Below are positions 24,910 to 35,268 of a stretch of DNA of 64,000 nt, one piece after another. Where the stretch lies: assembly GCF_018614055.1 (NCBI RefSeq), contig NZ_JAGGPB010000003.1:16567-80566 (forward strand), in the 5' to 3' direction. The translations under genes and the position numbers were made by a program. The notes under the pieces were generated by a model. It was given only the letters and a program-made list of their open reading frames with translations. It searched no databases and had not been told where the DNA came from. The DNA is from Streptomyces sp. ISL-98 (lineage in GTDB: Bacteria; Actinomycetota; Actinomycetes; Streptomycetales; Streptomycetaceae). How positions within the stretch are numbered: the first letter of the stretch is position 1; every line of letters starts with the position of its first letter.

Positions 24910-26066
24910 GCGGGTCACTGCGGATCGTACGGCTGGCCAATTTCGTCACGCCTTCGTCGGGCGGCCTACGCACCGCCCTGCGGGAACTGGGCCGGGGCTA
25001 CTGCGCGGCGGGGCACGAGCCGGTGCTGGTGGTTCCGGGCGAGCGGGAGAGCGACGAACTCACGGCACAGGGGCGGGTGATCACGCTGCCGGGCATCGTG
25101 CTGCCCGGCACGGGCGGCTACCGGGTCCTCGCGAACCGGCGCCGCCTGCGCCGCCTCCTCGAAACCCTCGCACCGGACCGTCTGGAAGTGTCCGACCGTA
25201 CGTCGCTGCGCTGGACGGGGGAGTGGGCACGGCGCCACAGGGTCCCCTCGGTGATGGTGTCGCACGAGACGGCGGACGGCGTGCTCCGTACCTGGGGCCT
25301 GCCCGAGGCAGTGGCGGGGCGGACTGCCGACCGGCTCAACCTGCGCAGTGCGTGGGCGTATTCGCGGATCGTGTGCACCACGGAGTGGGCGGAGCGCGAG
25401 TTCGTACGTATCGGCGCACGCAATGTGGTGCGTGCCCCCCTCGGTGTCGACCTGCGCAGGTGCAGGCCGGGGCGCCGCAGTACGGCGCTGCGCGCCCGCC
25501 ATGCGCGCGGGGCCGACGTACTGCTGGTCCTGTGCTCACGCCTGTCGGTCGAGAAGCGCCCCGGCACCGCACTCGACGCGCTGGGCGCGCTGCGCGGGCG
25601 GGGCGTACGGGCCGTGCTGACGGTCGCGGGAGACGGGCCACTGCGGGACGGGCTGGAGCGCAGGGCGCGGGCGCAGCGGCTGCCCGCGGTCTTCCTGGGG
25701 CACCTGGGGGACCGCGAAGAGCTGGCGGACCTCCAGGCGGCGGCGGACGTCTGCCTGGCCCCCGGCCCCGCCGAAACCTTCGGTCTGGCCGCACTGGAGG
25801 CGCTCGCCTGCGGCACTCCGGTCGTTGCCAGTGCGTCGTCGGCGCTGCCGGAGGTGATCGGGGGCGCGGGACTGGCGGCCGCCGACTCGGGCGATGCGTT
25901 CGCCGACGCCGTACAGCAGCTGCTCGCCCGCCCGGAAGCGACACGCCGCACGGCGGCCAGGGCACGGGCGGAGCTCTTCGGGTGGCCGGCGGCGGTGGAG
26001 GCGTTCTTGGCGGCGCACGACGCGCAGGCGCGAGTGCGGATGCGGGTGCCGGGGGTGCCGACGTGA
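24906..26066 (+). CDS. GT4 family glycosyltransferase
   Basis: 386 residues, start coupled to the upstream gene. The N-terminal domain begins LRIVRLANFVTPSSGGLRTA and the donor domain has CSRLSVEKRPGTALDALG, TVAGDGPLRDGL, FLGHLGDREELADLQAAADV and the E-x7-E motif GPAETFGLAALEALACGTPVVAS. It probably also transfers a mannosyl or glucosyl unit, acting with the preceding enzyme on the same lipid or wall glycan. Acceptor and donor cannot be fixed from sequence. It overlaps the SGNH hydrolase start by GTGA. Confidence 0.88.
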   Translation: MSGSLRIVRLANFVTPSSGGLRTALRELGRGYCAAGHEPVLVVPGERESDELTAQGRVITLPGIVLPGTGGYRVLANRRRLRRLLETLAPDRLEVSDRTSLRWTGEWARRHRVPSVMVSHETADGVLRTWGLPEAVAGRTADRLNLRSAWAYSRIVCTTEWAEREFVRIGARNVVRAPLGVDLRRCRPGRRSTALRARHARGADVLLVLCSRLSVEKRPGTALDALGALRGRGVRAVLTVAGDGPLRDGLERRARAQRLPAVFLGHLGDREELADLQAAADVCLAPGPAETFGLAALEALACGTPVVASASSALPEVIGGAGLAAADSGDAFADAVQQLLARPEATRRTAARARAELFGWPAAVEAFLAAHDAQARVRMRVPGVPT

Positions 26067-27091
26067 AACCTTCAGCCCCTGGGGATCCCCTCTGGACGAA
26101 GTCCTTGGGGGAGTTTGAGGAGCGGGGTCCGGGGCGGAGCCCCCTGCGGCGGCAGCCGCAAACGTCACAGTCGGGAAGGGGCGGGGAGGGGAAAGCGCCG
26201 CAGGCAGCCTGCCACCGTTCCGCGCCCGCCCTCCGCTTCGCCGCGCTCGGCGACTCTCTCACCGAGGGTGTCGGCGACCCCGTGCCCGGCGGATGGCGCG
26301 GCTGGGCCGCACTGCTCGCCCCCGGACTCGCCGCGCCCGGCCAGCCCGCGGAATTCCGCAACTTCGCCGTCAGCGGCGCCCTCACCCGCGACGTCGCCGA
26401 ACGCCAGGCACCCGACGCCCTCGCCTACGCCCCCGACATCGCCTCCGTCGTTGTCGGCGTCAACGACACCCTCCGCCACACCTTCGACATCCACGACGTC
26501 GCGGTGCGGCTCGACGGGGTCTGTGCCGCGCTCACCCGATGCGGCGCCGTACTGCTGACGGCCTGCCTGCCGGACCCCGGGACCATGCTGGGTCTCCCGG
26601 CCCCGCTGGCCCGCCCACTGGCCCGCAGACAGCGCGCAGTCAACGCCGTCGTGCACGCCCTGTCCGCCCGCTACGGCGCCGTACACCTGCACATCGCCGA
26701 CGGGCCCTGGGTCGCCGACCGCGACCTCTGGAGCGCCGACCGGCTCCACCCCGGCGAGCGAGGGCACCGGCTGATCGCCGCACGCTTTCACGCCCTCCTC
26801 GCCGTCGAGGGGCTCGCCTCCGGTGCCCCGCCGCGACACGAACCTGAGCAGCCCCCGCCCACCCGCGCAGCCTCGCTCCTCTGGCTGCTCACGGCGGGCA
26901 CGGGATGGCTGGCCCGCCGGTCCACCGACCTGCTGCCGCAGCTGCTCCAGCTGGCCGCCGCAGAGCTGCAGCACGGAGCGCGCGGCACCAGCGCGCGCCT
27001 CGATCTGCGTGCGTCCCAGGCGCTTTCGGCCGCGCTCGCCGCCGTAACCGCACCGGTTTCGGCGCCGCCTCTTGCCAGAATGGGGGAATGA
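26063..27091 (+). CDS. SGNH/GDSL hydrolase
   Basis: 342 residues if the coupled GTG at 26063 is used. The catalytic part starts near residue 55: block [13 protein letters not shown] (nucleophile Ser), block II FAVSGA, block [12 protein letters not shown], and block [13 protein letters not shown] with Asp and His. A hydrophobic C-terminal helix ([12 protein letters not shown]) follows. Esterase or lipase activity, perhaps on the glycolipid made by the two transferases, is plausible. The first ~50 residues are encoded by what looks like a dispersed G-rich repeat, so the true start may be later. It is coupled to the oxoprolinase gene by ATGA. Confidence 0.8.
   Translation: MKPSAPGDPLWTKSLGEFEERGPGRSPLRRQPQTSQSGRGGEGKAPQAACHRSAPALRFAALGDSLTEGVGDPVPGGWRGWAALLAPGLAAPGQPAEFRNFAVSGALTRDVAERQAPDALAYAPDIASVVVGVNDTLRHTFDIHDVAVRLDGVCAALTRCGAVLLTACLPDPGTMLGLPAPLARPLARRQRAVNAVVHALSARYGAVHLHIADGPWVADRDLWSADRLHPGERGHRLIAARFHALLAVEGLASGAPPRHEPEQPPPTRAASLLWLLTAGTGWLARRSTDLLPQLLQLAAAELQHGARGTSARLDLRASQALSAALAAVTAPVSAPPLARMGE
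26120..26205. repeat. Probable dispersed Streptomyces G-rich palindromic element
   Basis: The stretch contains GGGGTCCGGGGCGGAGCCCC, an internal GGGGC/GCCCC palindrome, followed by a gap and GGGAAGGGGCGGGGAGGGG. Sequences of this form are seen between genes in many Streptomyces genomes. Here it is inserted in the reading frame between the second glycosyltransferase and the SGNH catalytic domain. The assignment rests on memory of the pattern, not on alignment. Confidence 0.5.
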
Positions 27092-30000
27092 GCGGGCGCT
27101 GGGAATTCTGGATCGACCGTGGCGGCACCTTCACCGACGTGGTGGGCCGACGTCCCGACGGACGGCTCGTCACCCGCAAACTGCTCTCGCACAATCCGGA
27201 GCGCTACCGGGATGCCGCCGTCGCCGGAATCCGGCTGATGCTGGCGCTCGGCCCGGACGAGCCCGTCCCGGCCGACCGGATCGACGCCGTCAGGATGGGC
27301 ACGACGGTCGCCACCAACGCGCTCCTCGAACGCCGGGGCGAGCCGACCGTACTCGTCGTCACCGAAGGCTTCCGGGACGCCCTGCGCATCGCCTACCAGA
27401 ACCGTCCCCGCCTCTTCGACCGCCACATCGTCCTGCCCGAGGCGGTGTACGAGCGAGTCGTCGAGGTACCGGAGCGGATCGACGCGCGCGGGGCGACCGT
27501 ACGCCCGCTGGAAATCGGCGCCGTCACCGAGCAGTTGCGCGCCGCGCACGCCGACGGCTTCCGCAGCGCCGCCGTTGTGTTGATGCACGGCTACCGCCAC
27601 CCCGACCACGAGCGCGCCGTCGCGGACGTGGCCCGCGAGCTCGGCTTCACACAGGTCAGCTGTTCGCACGAGGTCAGCCCGCTGATCAAGCTGGTGCCGC
27701 GCGGCGACACGACCGTCGTGGACGCGTACCTGTCCCCGATCCTGCGCCGCTACGTCGACGAGGTCGCCGACGAACTGCGCGGCGTCCGGCTGATGTTCAT
27801 GCAGTCCAACGGAGGCCTGCGCGAAGCCGCCCACTTCCGTGGCAAGGACGCCGTGCTCTCGGGCCCCGCTGGCGGCGTAGTCGGCATGGCCCGTACGTCG
27901 GGGCAGGCCGGTTTCGACCGCGTCATCGGCTTCGACATGGGCGGAACATCCACCGATGTGTCGCACTACGCCGGTGAGTTCGAGCGGGAATTCGGCACCC
28001 AGGTCGCGGGCGTACGGATGCGCGCTCCGATGATGAACATCCACACCGTCGCCGCGGGCGGCGGCTCGGTCCTGCACTTCGACGGCCAGCGCTACCGTGT
28101 CGGACCCGACTCGGCCGGCGCTGTCCCGGGCCCCGCCTGCTACCGGCGCGGCGGCCCGCTCACCGTCACCGACGCCAATGTGATGCTCGGCCGGGTCCAG
28201 CCGGAGCACTTCCCCGCCGTCTTCGGCCCGCACGGCGACGAGCCCCTGGACGGCGAGACGGTGCGCCGTCGCTTCGCCGAGCTGGCCGACACGGTGGCCG
28301 AGGCGACAGGGGTACGGCGCAGCCCCGAGGAGGTCGCGTCCGGCTTCCTCGACATCGCCGTCCTCAACATGGCGAACGCCGTCAAGAAGATCTCCGTACA
28401 GCGCGGCCGCGACATCACCCGGTACGCCCTGACCAGCTTCGGCGGCGCCGGCGGCCAGCACGCGTGCGCCGTCGCCGACGAGCTCGGCGTCGACACGGTG
28501 GTCGTGCCGCCGCTCGCGGGAGTGCTCTCCGCGTACGGCATCGGGCTCGCCGACGCCACCGCCATGCGCGAGCAGTCGGTCGAGGCCGAGCTGGACGAGG
28601 GGGCGCTCGGGCGCGTACGCGAACTGTGCGACCGGCTGGCCGGGCGTACCCGCGAGGAGCTGCGCGCCGACGGCATCGCGGATTCGGCGATCACCACACG
28701 CGCCCGGGTGCTGCTCCGATACGCCGGTACGGACGCGAGCCTGCCCGTGGCGCTGGGCAGCGTCCCGGACATGACCGCGGCCTTCGAAGCAGACCACCGG
28801 GCGCGCTACGCCTTCACCATGGACAAGCCACTGGTCGTCGAGGCCGTCTCGGTCGAGGCAGTGGGCGCGGCGGGACCGCACAGCCCGGTCGGAGTGCAGA
28901 CCACCATCGGAGAGAGCGCGGGCGCGTTGAAGGCGCGTGCGACGGTGCGGATGTTCACGCAAGGGAGCCGACAGGACACCCCGCTGTACCGCCGTGAGGA
29001 TCTGCACCCCACGGACACGGTCGAAGGGCCCGCCGTCATCGCAGAGGACGACGCCACCACCGTGGTCGACCCGGGCTGGCAGGCGGCCGCCGGGGAACAC
29101 GGCCATCTGCTCCTCACGCGGGTGCGCCCGCGGCCCGGCAGGACGGCGGTCGGCACGGACGTCGACCCCGTGATGCTGGAGGTGTTCAACAACCTCTTCA
29201 TGGCCATCGCCGAGCAGATGGGCGTACGCCTCGAAAACACCGCCCACTCCGTCAACATCAAGGAGCGGCTGGACTTTTCCTGCGCGCTCTTCGACGCGGA
29301 CGGCAACCTGATCGCCAACGCTCCGCACATTCCCGTGCACCTCGGCTCGATGGGCGAGTCCATCAAGGAGGTGCTGCGGCGCAATGAGGGCACCATGCGC
29401 CCGGGCGACGTATACGCCATCAACGACCCGTACCACGGTGGAACGCACCTGCCGGACGTCACTGTCGTGACACCCGTATTCGACCGGGAGGGAGGGCCGT
29501 TGCGGTTCCTGGTGGCCTCGCGCGGACACCATGCGGAGATCGGCGGCATCAGCCCGGGATCCATGCCTGCCTTTAGTCGTACGGTGCACGAAGAGGGGGT
29601 GCTTTTCGACAACTGGCTGCTCGTGAGGGACGGCAGGCTGCGCGAGGAGGAGACCCGCGAATTGCTGACCACCGCCGCGTACCCCTCGCGCGACCCGGAC
29701 ACCAATATCGCCGACCTGCGGGCCCAGATCGCCGCCAACGAGAAGGGCATCGCCGAACTGCGCCGCATGGTGGACCAGTTCGGCCTCGATGTGGTCCATG
29801 CGTACATGCAGCACGTACAGGACAATGCAGAGGAGTCCGTACGCCGTATCGTCGCGGGACTGCGGGACGGTTCCTACCGCTACGAGACCGACAGCGGGGC
29901 GGTCATCCAGGTCGCACTGAGCGTGGACCGTCAGGCGCGCAGTGCGGTGCTGGACTTCACCGGGACCGCACCACAGCAGGCCGGGAACTTCAATGCCCCC

Positions 30001-30699
30001 AAGTCCGTGGTCATGGCGGCTGTTCTGTACGTCTTCAGGACACTCGTCGACGACGAAATCCCACTCAACAGCGGCTGTCTGAAACCGCTGGAGGTCCGCG
30101 TCCCTGAGGGGTCCATGCTCGCGCCCGTCTATCCGGCCGCGACAGTGGCGGGCAATGTCGAGACCTCGCAGGCCGTCACCGGTGCGCTGTATGCCGCGCT
30201 CGGCGTCCAGGCGGAGGGCTCGGGGACCATGAACAACCTCACCTTCGGCAATGAGCGCGTGCAGTACTACGAGACCGTGGCGAGCGGCTCGGGCGCGGGC
30301 GACGGATTCAACGGTGCCGACGCCGTACAGACCCACATGACCAACTCGCGCCTCACGGACCCCGAAGTGCTGGAGTGGCGCTTCCCCGTGCTCCTGGAGA
30401 ACTTCTCCGTCCGCGACGGCAGCGGGGGAGACGGCCGGTGGCAGGGCGGGTGCGGTGTGGAGCGCAGGATCCGCTTCCTCGAACCGATGACGGTGGCCCT
30501 CCTGTCCGGACACCGCCGCGTCCCGCCGTACGGCATGGCGGGCGGCGGTCCCGGCGCGACGGGCAGCAACTTCGTCGAGCGCGCCGACGGTACGGTCACG
30601 CCGCTAGAGGGGTGCGACACGGCCGAAGTGGGGGTTGGGGACGCGCTGGTGGTGCGTACGCCGGGCGGGGGCGGATACGGCGTGCCTGACGGCTCCTGA
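27088..30699 (+). CDS. 5-Oxoprolinase, fused HyuA-HyuB type
   Basis: 1203 residues, the normal length for the fused ATP-dependent enzyme. The N-terminal half has [18 protein letters not shown], the sugar-kinase-like [19 protein letters not shown] and [18 protein letters not shown]. The HyuB half begins near residue 690 with [19 protein letters not shown] and continues with [14 protein letters not shown] and [10 protein letters not shown]. The reaction is cleavage of 5-oxo-L-proline to L-glutamate with ATP. A hydantoinase-type substrate cannot be excluded. It is coupled to the SGNH gene on its left and meets a convergent PxpABC-type operon on its right. Confidence 0.9.
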   Translation: MSGRWEFWIDRGGTFTDVVGRRPDGRLVTRKLLSHNPERYRDAAVAGIRLMLALGPDEPVPADRIDAVRMGTTVATNALLERRGEPTVLVVTEGFRDALRIAYQNRPRLFDRHIVLPEAVYERVVEVPERIDARGATVRPLEIGAVTEQLRAAHADGFRSAAVVLMHGYRHPDHERAVADVARELGFTQVSCSHEVSPLIKLVPRGDTTVVDAYLSPILRRYVDEVADELRGVRLMFMQSNGGLREAAHFRGKDAVLSGPAGGVVGMARTSGQAGFDRVIGFDMGGTSTDVSHYAGEFEREFGTQVAGVRMRAPMMNIHTVAAGGGSVLHFDGQRYRVGPDSAGAVPGPACYRRGGPLTVTDANVMLGRVQPEHFPAVFGPHGDEPLDGETVRRRFAELADTVAEATGVRRSPEEVASGFLDIAVLNMANAVKKISVQRGRDITRYALTSFGGAGGQHACAVADELGVDTVVVPPLAGVLSAYGIGLADATAMREQSVEAELDEGALGRVRELCDRLAGRTREELRADGIADSAITTRARVLLRYAGTDASLPVALGSVPDMTAAFEADHRARYAFTMDKPLVVEAVSVEAVGAAGPHSPVGVQTTIGESAGALKARATVRMFTQGSRQDTPLYRREDLHPTDTVEGPAVIAEDDATTVVDPGWQAAAGEHGHLLLTRVRPRPGRTAVGTDVDPVMLEVFNNLFMAIAEQMGVRLENTAHSVNIKERLDFSCALFDADGNLIANAPHIPVHLGSMGESIKEVLRRNEGTMRPGDVYAINDPYHGGTHLPDVTVVTPVFDREGGPLRFLVASRGHHAEIGGISPGSMPAFSRTVHEEGVLFDNWLLVRDGRLREEETRELLTTAAYPSRDPDTNIADLRAQIAANEKGIAELRRMVDQFGLDVVHAYMQHVQDNAEESVRRIVAGLRDGSYRYETDSGAVIQVALSVDRQARSAVLDFTGTAPQQAGNFNAPKSVVMAAVLYVFRTLVDDEIPLNSGCLKPLEVRVPEGSMLAPVYPAATVAGNVETSQAVTGALYAALGVQAEGSGTMNNLTFGNERVQYYETVASGSGAGDGFNGADAVQTHMTNSRLTDPEVLEWRFPVLLENFSVRDGSGGDGRWQGGCGVERRIRFLEPMTVALLSGHRRVPPYGMAGGGPGATGSNFVERADGTVTPLEGCDTAEVGVGDALVVRTPGGGGYGVPDGS

Positions 30700-30740
30700 T
30701 GGCCCCTGAGGGGCCCCTGGGGCGCCTCAGGGGCCATCAG
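30696..30740. terminator. Bidirectional terminator spanning both stop codons
   Basis: CTGATGGCCCCTGAGG at 30696-30711 and its exact complement at 30725-30740 form a 16-bp perfect stem with a 13-base loop that can pair further. It contains the stop codon of the oxoprolinase gene (30697-30699) and that of pxpC (30737-30739). Confidence 0.85.
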
Positions 30741-31606
30741 CGCCGCCCCGCCGGGACGAAGCGGACGGGGGTGCCCGGGGCGGCCTGCGCCGCAGCGGCG
30801 AGATCCGGTTCCCTGACGACCCCGATCACCGGATAGCCGCCCGTGGTGGGGTGGTCGGCCAGGAACACCACAGGGCGCCCGTCCGGCGGCACTTGTACCG
30901 CCCCGAGGACCATGCCCTCGCTGGGCAGTTCAGCGTGTACGGCGCGCTCCAGAGCGGGGCCTTCGGTGCGCAGCCCGATCCGGTTGCTCGCCGAGGAGAC
31001 CCGGTAGGTGGCCGTTACCAGGGTGCGCAGAGCGCGCCCGGTGAACCAGTCCGCACGAGGCCCCGGCCCCACCCGCAGCACCAGTTCGCCGGGAGGCCCC
31101 TGCCACGGCAGCGCATCGGCGTACACAGGCGCCCCTGTTACGCCGCCCAGCGGCAGCACCGCTCCGTCGGTGAGCGGCGCGGGGCCCAGCCCGGACAGCA
31201 GATCGGTGGAGCGGCTGCCCAGCACGGGCTCGGCGGCGACCCCTCCGGCGAAGGCCAGGTAACTGCGTACGCCGCGTACCGCCGGCCCCAGCTCCAGCAC
31301 CGCCCCCGCCGCCACCCGTACCGGCGCCCCCCACGCGGCGGGCCGCCCGTCGAGGGTGACGGCGCACGGCGCACCGGTGACCGCGACGGTGACCGCACAA
31401 CGCGGCCGCACCGCACAGCCGTTGAGGGTCGTCTCCAGGACAGCCGCGTCCGGCCGATTGCCCACCAGGCGGTTGGCGAGGCCGCTCGCGGGCCGGTCCA
31501 GCGCCCCCGAGCGCGGCACGCCCAGATGCGCGTGGCCGGACCGCCCCCGGTCCTGAACGGACGTCAGCGCCCCGGCCCTTACGACCGCGAAGGCCCGGTC
31601 CGTCAC
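30737..31606 (-). CDS. pxpC: 5-Oxoprolinase subunit C (KipA/PxpC-like, biotin-dependent carboxyltransferase family)
   Basis: 289 residues from a GTG coupled by GTGA to pxpB. Signatures are VQDRGRSGHAHLGVPRSGALD near the N-terminus and FLADHPTTGGYPVIGVV near the C-terminus, as in KipA and allophanate hydrolase subunit 2. With PxpA and PxpB it forms the prokaryotic ATP-dependent 5-oxoprolinase. It is the middle part of a five-gene operon running leftward from 35099. Confidence 0.9.
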   Translation of the reverse strand: MTDRAFAVVRAGALTSVQDRGRSGHAHLGVPRSGALDRPASGLANRLVGNRPDAAVLETTLNGCAVRPRCAVTVAVTGAPCAVTLDGRPAAWGAPVRVAAGAVLELGPAVRGVRSYLAFAGGVAAEPVLGSRSTDLLSGLGPAPLTDGAVLPLGGVTGAPVYADALPWQGPPGELVLRVGPGPRADWFTGRALRTLVTATYRVSSASNRIGLRTEGPALERAVHAELPSEGMVLGAVQVPPDGRPVVFLADHPTTGGYPVIGVVREPDLAAAAQAAPGTPVRFVPAGRR

Positions 31607-32256
31607 AGTGCCTCCGCCGGGACGGGGACGAAGCGCACCCGGGCGCCCGGCGCCAGCAGCGCGGCAGGCACGCGCTGCGGGTCCCACAGCACGGCGTCGG
31701 TCGAGCCGATGAGCTGCCAGCCGCCGGGGGAGGAGCGCGGGTACACGCCGGTGTACGGGCCGGCCAGAGCGACGGCGCCCGCCGGGACAGCCGTACGCGG
31801 TGTGGCCCTGCGCGGTACGGCGTACCGCTCCGCGAGGCCGGTCAGGTAGCCGAAGCCGGGCGCGAACCCGCAGAAGGCGACCCGGAATTCGGCCGCGGAG
31901 TGGATCCGGCCCACCTCGTCTCGCGGTACGCCCCACAGTTCGGCCACCTCCGCGAGGTCGGGGCCGTCGTACCGCACAGGGATCTCGATCGCATCCCGGA
32001 CGCCCGGCGTGAGCGGCGGTATCTCCCAGCCGGCCAGCCGCTCGGCGAACGCTCCCGGATCGTCGAGGCCGTCGAGCAGTACGGTGCGCGCCGCGGGCAC
32101 GATCTCCCGTACGGCGGGGAGGGCGCCCGCCGCACGGCGGCGCAGCAACTCGGCGTGGAGCGCCTCGGCCTCCTCGCCACTGCCGAGTTCGAGCAAGAGG
32201 GCCCGGTCGCCGACTGGCAGGGCCCTCATGCTTGTCGTGGCTGTGGCAGCGGTCAT
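31603..32256 (-). CDS. pxpB: 5-Oxoprolinase subunit B (KipI/PxpB-like)
   Basis: 217 residues from the ATG at 32256, coupled by ATGA to pxpA. The family blocks are present: RALPVGDRALLLELG at the N-terminus, AFCGFAPGFGYLTGL, PRRATPRTAVPAGAVALAG and YPRSSPGGWQLIGSTD. KipI in Bacillus was first described as a sporulation-kinase inhibitor; together with KipA and the LamB/YcsF protein it makes 5-oxoprolinase. The gene order A-B-C here supports that enzyme role. Confidence 0.9.
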   Translation of the reverse strand: MTAATATTSMRALPVGDRALLLELGSGEEAEALHAELLRRRAAGALPAVREIVPAARTVLLDGLDDPGAFAERLAGWEIPPLTPGVRDAIEIPVRYDGPDLAEVAELWGVPRDEVGRIHSAAEFRVAFCGFAPGFGYLTGLAERYAVPRRATPRTAVPAGAVALAGPYTGVYPRSSPGGWQLIGSTDAVLWDPQRVPAALLAPGARVRFVPVPAEAL

Positions 32257-33017
32257 GCGAAGGCCTCCACCCGTACGCCCGCGTCCTCCAGACGGCTCCG
32301 TACGCGCCGGGCGAGGCCGACAGCGCCCGGCGTGTCCCCGTGCAGGCACAGCGACCGGGCGCGGACGCCGACGGGCTGCCCGCAGTGCGAGGTGACCACA
32401 CCGAAGCGGGCCATGGAGACCGAGCGCTCGACGACCGCCCCCGGATCGGTGACAACGGCGCCGTCCTGTCCGCGCGGTACGAGCGTCCCTTCCGCCGTGT
32501 ACGCACGGTCCGCGAACGCCTCGGGGACGACGGGCAGTCCGGCCTTGTCCGCGATGTCGAGCAGCCGCGAACCCGGCAGCCCGAGGACGGGCAGCGACCC
32601 GCCCGCGAGCAGCACACCGGAGATGACAGCAGTGGCCTGCTCTTCGTCGTGAACCACGCGGTTGTAGAGCGCACCGTGGGGCTTGACGTACGAAACGGGC
32701 GCCCCTGCCGCCCGTGCGAACACTTCCAGCGCCCCTATCTGGTAGGCGATTTCGGCGGTGAGTTCGTCCGAAGGGACGTCCATCGAGCGTCGGCCGAAAC
32801 CGGCCAGGTCGCGGTACGAAACCTGGGCACCGATGCGTACCCCGTGCTCGGCCGCGAGGTCGCAGACCCGCCGCATGGTGGCGGCGTCGCCGGCGTGGAA
32901 GCCGCAGGCGACATTGGCGCTGGTGACGACGGACAGCAACTGCTCGTCGTCGGTCAGCCGCCAGCGTCCGAATCCCTCTCCGAGGTCGGCATTGAGGTCG
33001 ATCGAAGCCCAGGTCAT
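32253..33017 (-). CDS. pxpA: 5-Oxoprolinase subunit A (LamB/YcsF family)
   Basis: 254 residues. It opens with SIDLNADLGEGFGRW and has VTSANVACGFHAGD, the typical LamB/YcsF metal-site region, then SYVKPHGALYNRV and RSLCLHGDTPGAVG. This deacetylase-like subunit is thought to carry the ring-opening site of the 5-oxoprolinase complex. It follows the YcsI-like gene after a gap of 19 bases. Confidence 0.92.
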   Translation of the reverse strand: MTWASIDLNADLGEGFGRWRLTDDEQLLSVVTSANVACGFHAGDAATMRRVCDLAAEHGVRIGAQVSYRDLAGFGRRSMDVPSDELTAEIAYQIGALEVFARAAGAPVSYVKPHGALYNRVVHDEEQATAVISGVLLAGGSLPVLGLPGSRLLDIADKAGLPVVPEAFADRAYTAEGTLVPRGQDGAVVTDPGAVVERSVSMARFGVVTSHCGQPVGVRARSLCLHGDTPGAVGLARRVRSRLEDAGVRVEAFA

Positions 33018-33036
33018 GTACGGATCCGTCTTCCGG

Positions 33037-33825
33037 TCAGGCCACGCGGTACTGCTCGTCGCGGGCGTCGGTGATGAACATCTGGCCCGGCGCGTGGGTG
33101 ATCGCGAAGGGCGGGCGCGAGGACATTACAGCGGCCTGCAGAGTCACTCCGCAGGCCCAGAAGACCGGAATGTCCCCGGGCAGAGCGTCCACCGGATCGC
33201 CGAAATCCGGTTGCCCGAGATCCGTGATGCCGAGCCCGGCCGGATCACCGCAGTGCACGGGGCTGCCGTGCACGTCGGGCAGCAGGGCACTCTCCCGGAT
33301 CGCCGTGGAGAGCAGTTGCGGAGGGACGGGCCGCATCGACACCACCATCGGGCCGTGCAGCCGCCCAGCAGGGCGGCAGGGGCGGCTCGTTGTGTACATC
33401 GCGACATTGCGGCCCTGCTCGATGTGGCGCATCGGCACGCCGGCCTCGGACAGGGCCGTCTCGAAGGTGAAGCTGCAGCCGATGAGGAACGACACCAGGT
33501 CGTCGCGCCAGTCGCCGGTGACTTCGGCCGGTTCGTCGACGAGTTCGCCGTGTTTCCAGACCCGGTAGCCGGGAAGATCGGTCCGCAGGTCGGCGCCCGG
33601 CGCCAGCGGTGTGGTCCAGGATCCGGTATCCGTGACGTCGAGGACCGGACAGGGCTTCGGATTGCGCTGGCAGAAGAGCAGCACTTCGTACGCCCAGTCG
33701 GCAGGCACCGAGATGAGGTTCGCCTGTGCGTGGCCGGGGGCCCACCCGGCGGTGTTCGCCCTGATGCCGGTACGGAACCGGGCGCGGGCCTCGGCGGGGG
33801 CCCTGGTGGTGGCCGTCGCACTCAC
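33037..33825 (-). CDS. DUF1445/YcsI family putative hydro-lyase
   Basis: 262 residues; the GTG at 33825 overlaps the stop of the MFS gene by GTGA. The family blocks are [39 protein letters not shown] and the C-terminal [13 protein letters not shown] and [10 protein letters not shown]. Members are described as putative hydro-lyases, and mammalian relatives act on D-glutamate (D-glutamate cyclase). A link between D-glutamate and 5-oxo-proline would fit its place in a 5-oxoprolinase operon; this is inference. Confidence 0.88.
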   Translation of the reverse strand: MSATATTRAPAEARARFRTGIRANTAGWAPGHAQANLISVPADWAYEVLLFCQRNPKPCPVLDVTDTGSWTTPLAPGADLRTDLPGYRVWKHGELVDEPAEVTGDWRDDLVSFLIGCSFTFETALSEAGVPMRHIEQGRNVAMYTTSRPCRPAGRLHGPMVVSMRPVPPQLLSTAIRESALLPDVHGSPVHCGDPAGLGITDLGQPDFGDPVDALPGDIPVFWACGVTLQAAVMSSRPPFAITHAPGQMFITDARDEQYRVA

Positions 33826-35099
33826 AGGAGCTCCCTTCCGCGGGTCTCGGGCAGCCCGAACAGGGCCAGGACGGCGAGCCCGTAGCCGACAGCGCCGAAG
33901 ATCAGCGCGCCCCCGACTCCCCAGCTGCCGGCCAGGAACCCGACCAGCGTCGGGAAGAAAGCGCCCACAGCACGGCCCGTGTTGTACGTGAACCCCTGAC
34001 CTGTGCCGCGTACCGCTGTCGGGTAGAGCTCGCTGAGGAACGAGCCGAAGCCGCTGAAGATGGCCGACATGCAGAAGCCGAGCGGGAAGCCGAGGACCAG
34101 CACCACACTGTTCGCCCCGGACGGGATGTTCGTGTAGGCGAGGATGCACCCGGCGGAGAGGAAGGCGAACAGCGCGATGTTCTTCTTGCGGCCCAGTTTG
34201 TCGGTGAGATAGCCGCCGGTCAGGTAGCCGATGAAGGCGCCGGAGATGAGGAACGTCAGATAGCCGCCTGTGCCGACGACGGTAAGACCCCGCTCTGTCT
34301 TGAGATAGGTGGGTACCCAGGTGGCGAGCGTGTAGTAGCCGCCCTGTACGCCGGTCGAGAGCAGCACACCGAAGAGCGTGGTGCGCAACAGGTCCTTCTT
34401 GAAAATCGCGGTGAAGGACCCCTTGTTGCTGCTCGCCAGACGCCGCTCTGTCGCCTCCGGTGCGTCGCTGACATGGCGCCGTACATAGATCACGAGGAGT
34501 GCGGGAAGGGCGCCGGTCCAGAACATCACGCGCCAGGCCGTGTCCGGGTCGACGTACTGGAAGACCACCGTGTAGACGATGACCGCGAGCGCCCAGCCGA
34601 TCGCCCAGGAGCTCTGGATGGCGCCGAGCGTACGGCCGCGGTGCTTGGCGGAGGCGTACTCGGCGACCAGGATCGCGCCGACCGCCCACTCGCCGCCGAA
34701 GCCGAGGCCCTGGAGCGCGCGGAACACCAGCAGAGTTTCGTAGTTCGGGGCGAAACCGCACAGGACGGTGAAAAGCGCATACGTGACCACGGTGATCATC
34801 AGCGCCTTCACCCGGCCGATTCGGTCGGCGGCGATCCCGGCGACGGCACCGCCAATGGCGGAAACGACCAGCGTGACGGTGGTGAGCAGGCCGGTCTGGC
34901 CGGTGCTGAGACTGAAGTACGCGGAGATCGCGACCATGCTCAGCGGCAGCGTGAAGAAGTCGTAGGAGTCGAGGGCGTATCCGCCGAACGCGCCCCCGAA
35001 CGCGCGCCTGCCGCGCGGCCCGAGGGCGCGCAGCCAGGCGAACGCGCCCGTGTCGTCGTGGAGTTCGTCCTGCTTCGTCTGTGCCTGGGTGGTACTCAT
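33822..35099 (-). CDS. MFS transporter, metabolite:H+ symporter type
   Basis: 425 residues, ATG at 35099 behind GCGAGG. Twelve helices are expected. Signatures are [20 protein letters not shown] in helix 1, [13 protein letters not shown] in loop 2-3, [22 protein letters not shown], and [20 protein letters not shown]. This group carries organic acids and related anions with protons. As first gene of the pxp operon it probably imports 5-oxoproline or a related acid. Confidence 0.85.
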   Translation of the reverse strand: MSTTQAQTKQDELHDDTGAFAWLRALGPRGRRAFGGAFGGYALDSYDFFTLPLSMVAISAYFSLSTGQTGLLTTVTLVVSAIGGAVAGIAADRIGRVKALMITVVTYALFTVLCGFAPNYETLLVFRALQGLGFGGEWAVGAILVAEYASAKHRGRTLGAIQSSWAIGWALAVIVYTVVFQYVDPDTAWRVMFWTGALPALLVIYVRRHVSDAPEATERRLASSNKGSFTAIFKKDLLRTTLFGVLLSTGVQGGYYTLATWVPTYLKTERGLTVVGTGGYLTFLISGAFIGYLTGGYLTDKLGRKKNIALFAFLSAGCILAYTNIPSGANSVVLVLGFPLGFCMSAIFSGFGSFLSELYPTAVRGTGQGFTYNTGRAVGAFFPTLVGFLAGSWGVGGALIFGAVGYGLAVLALFGLPETRGRELL

Positions 35100-35166
35100 C
35101 TGCACCTCGCAGAGGGGGAGGAGAGTGCTGGAGACCGTGCGGTGACGACAACGTAGGGGATTGTTG

Positions 35167-35197
35167 AACGATCCGACAAGAGTCATGTCGGGTCGTT
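35167..35197. promoter_or_regulatory. Operator-like inverted repeat between the pxp operon and its GntR regulator
   Basis: AACGATCCGACA (35167-35178) and TGTCGGGTCGTT (35186-35197) are complementary in 11 of 12 positions with a 7-base centre. It lies in the 169-base divergent gap between the MFS gene (-) and the GntR gene (+) and is the obvious binding site for the regulator. Confidence 0.75.
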
Positions 35198-35268
35198 TCT
35201 TGCTTCTACGATGAAGACCGCGCGCCGGTGGGAGCAGCCGATGCGGCAGACGTGAGGGAGAGAGTGCT

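Noticed and set aside
26788..30513. 1241-codon open frame opposite the oxoprolinase gene
   Set aside because: It is antisense to a complete enzyme with conserved motifs. Long antisense frames are expected in high-GC DNA, and the product has shadow-like composition.
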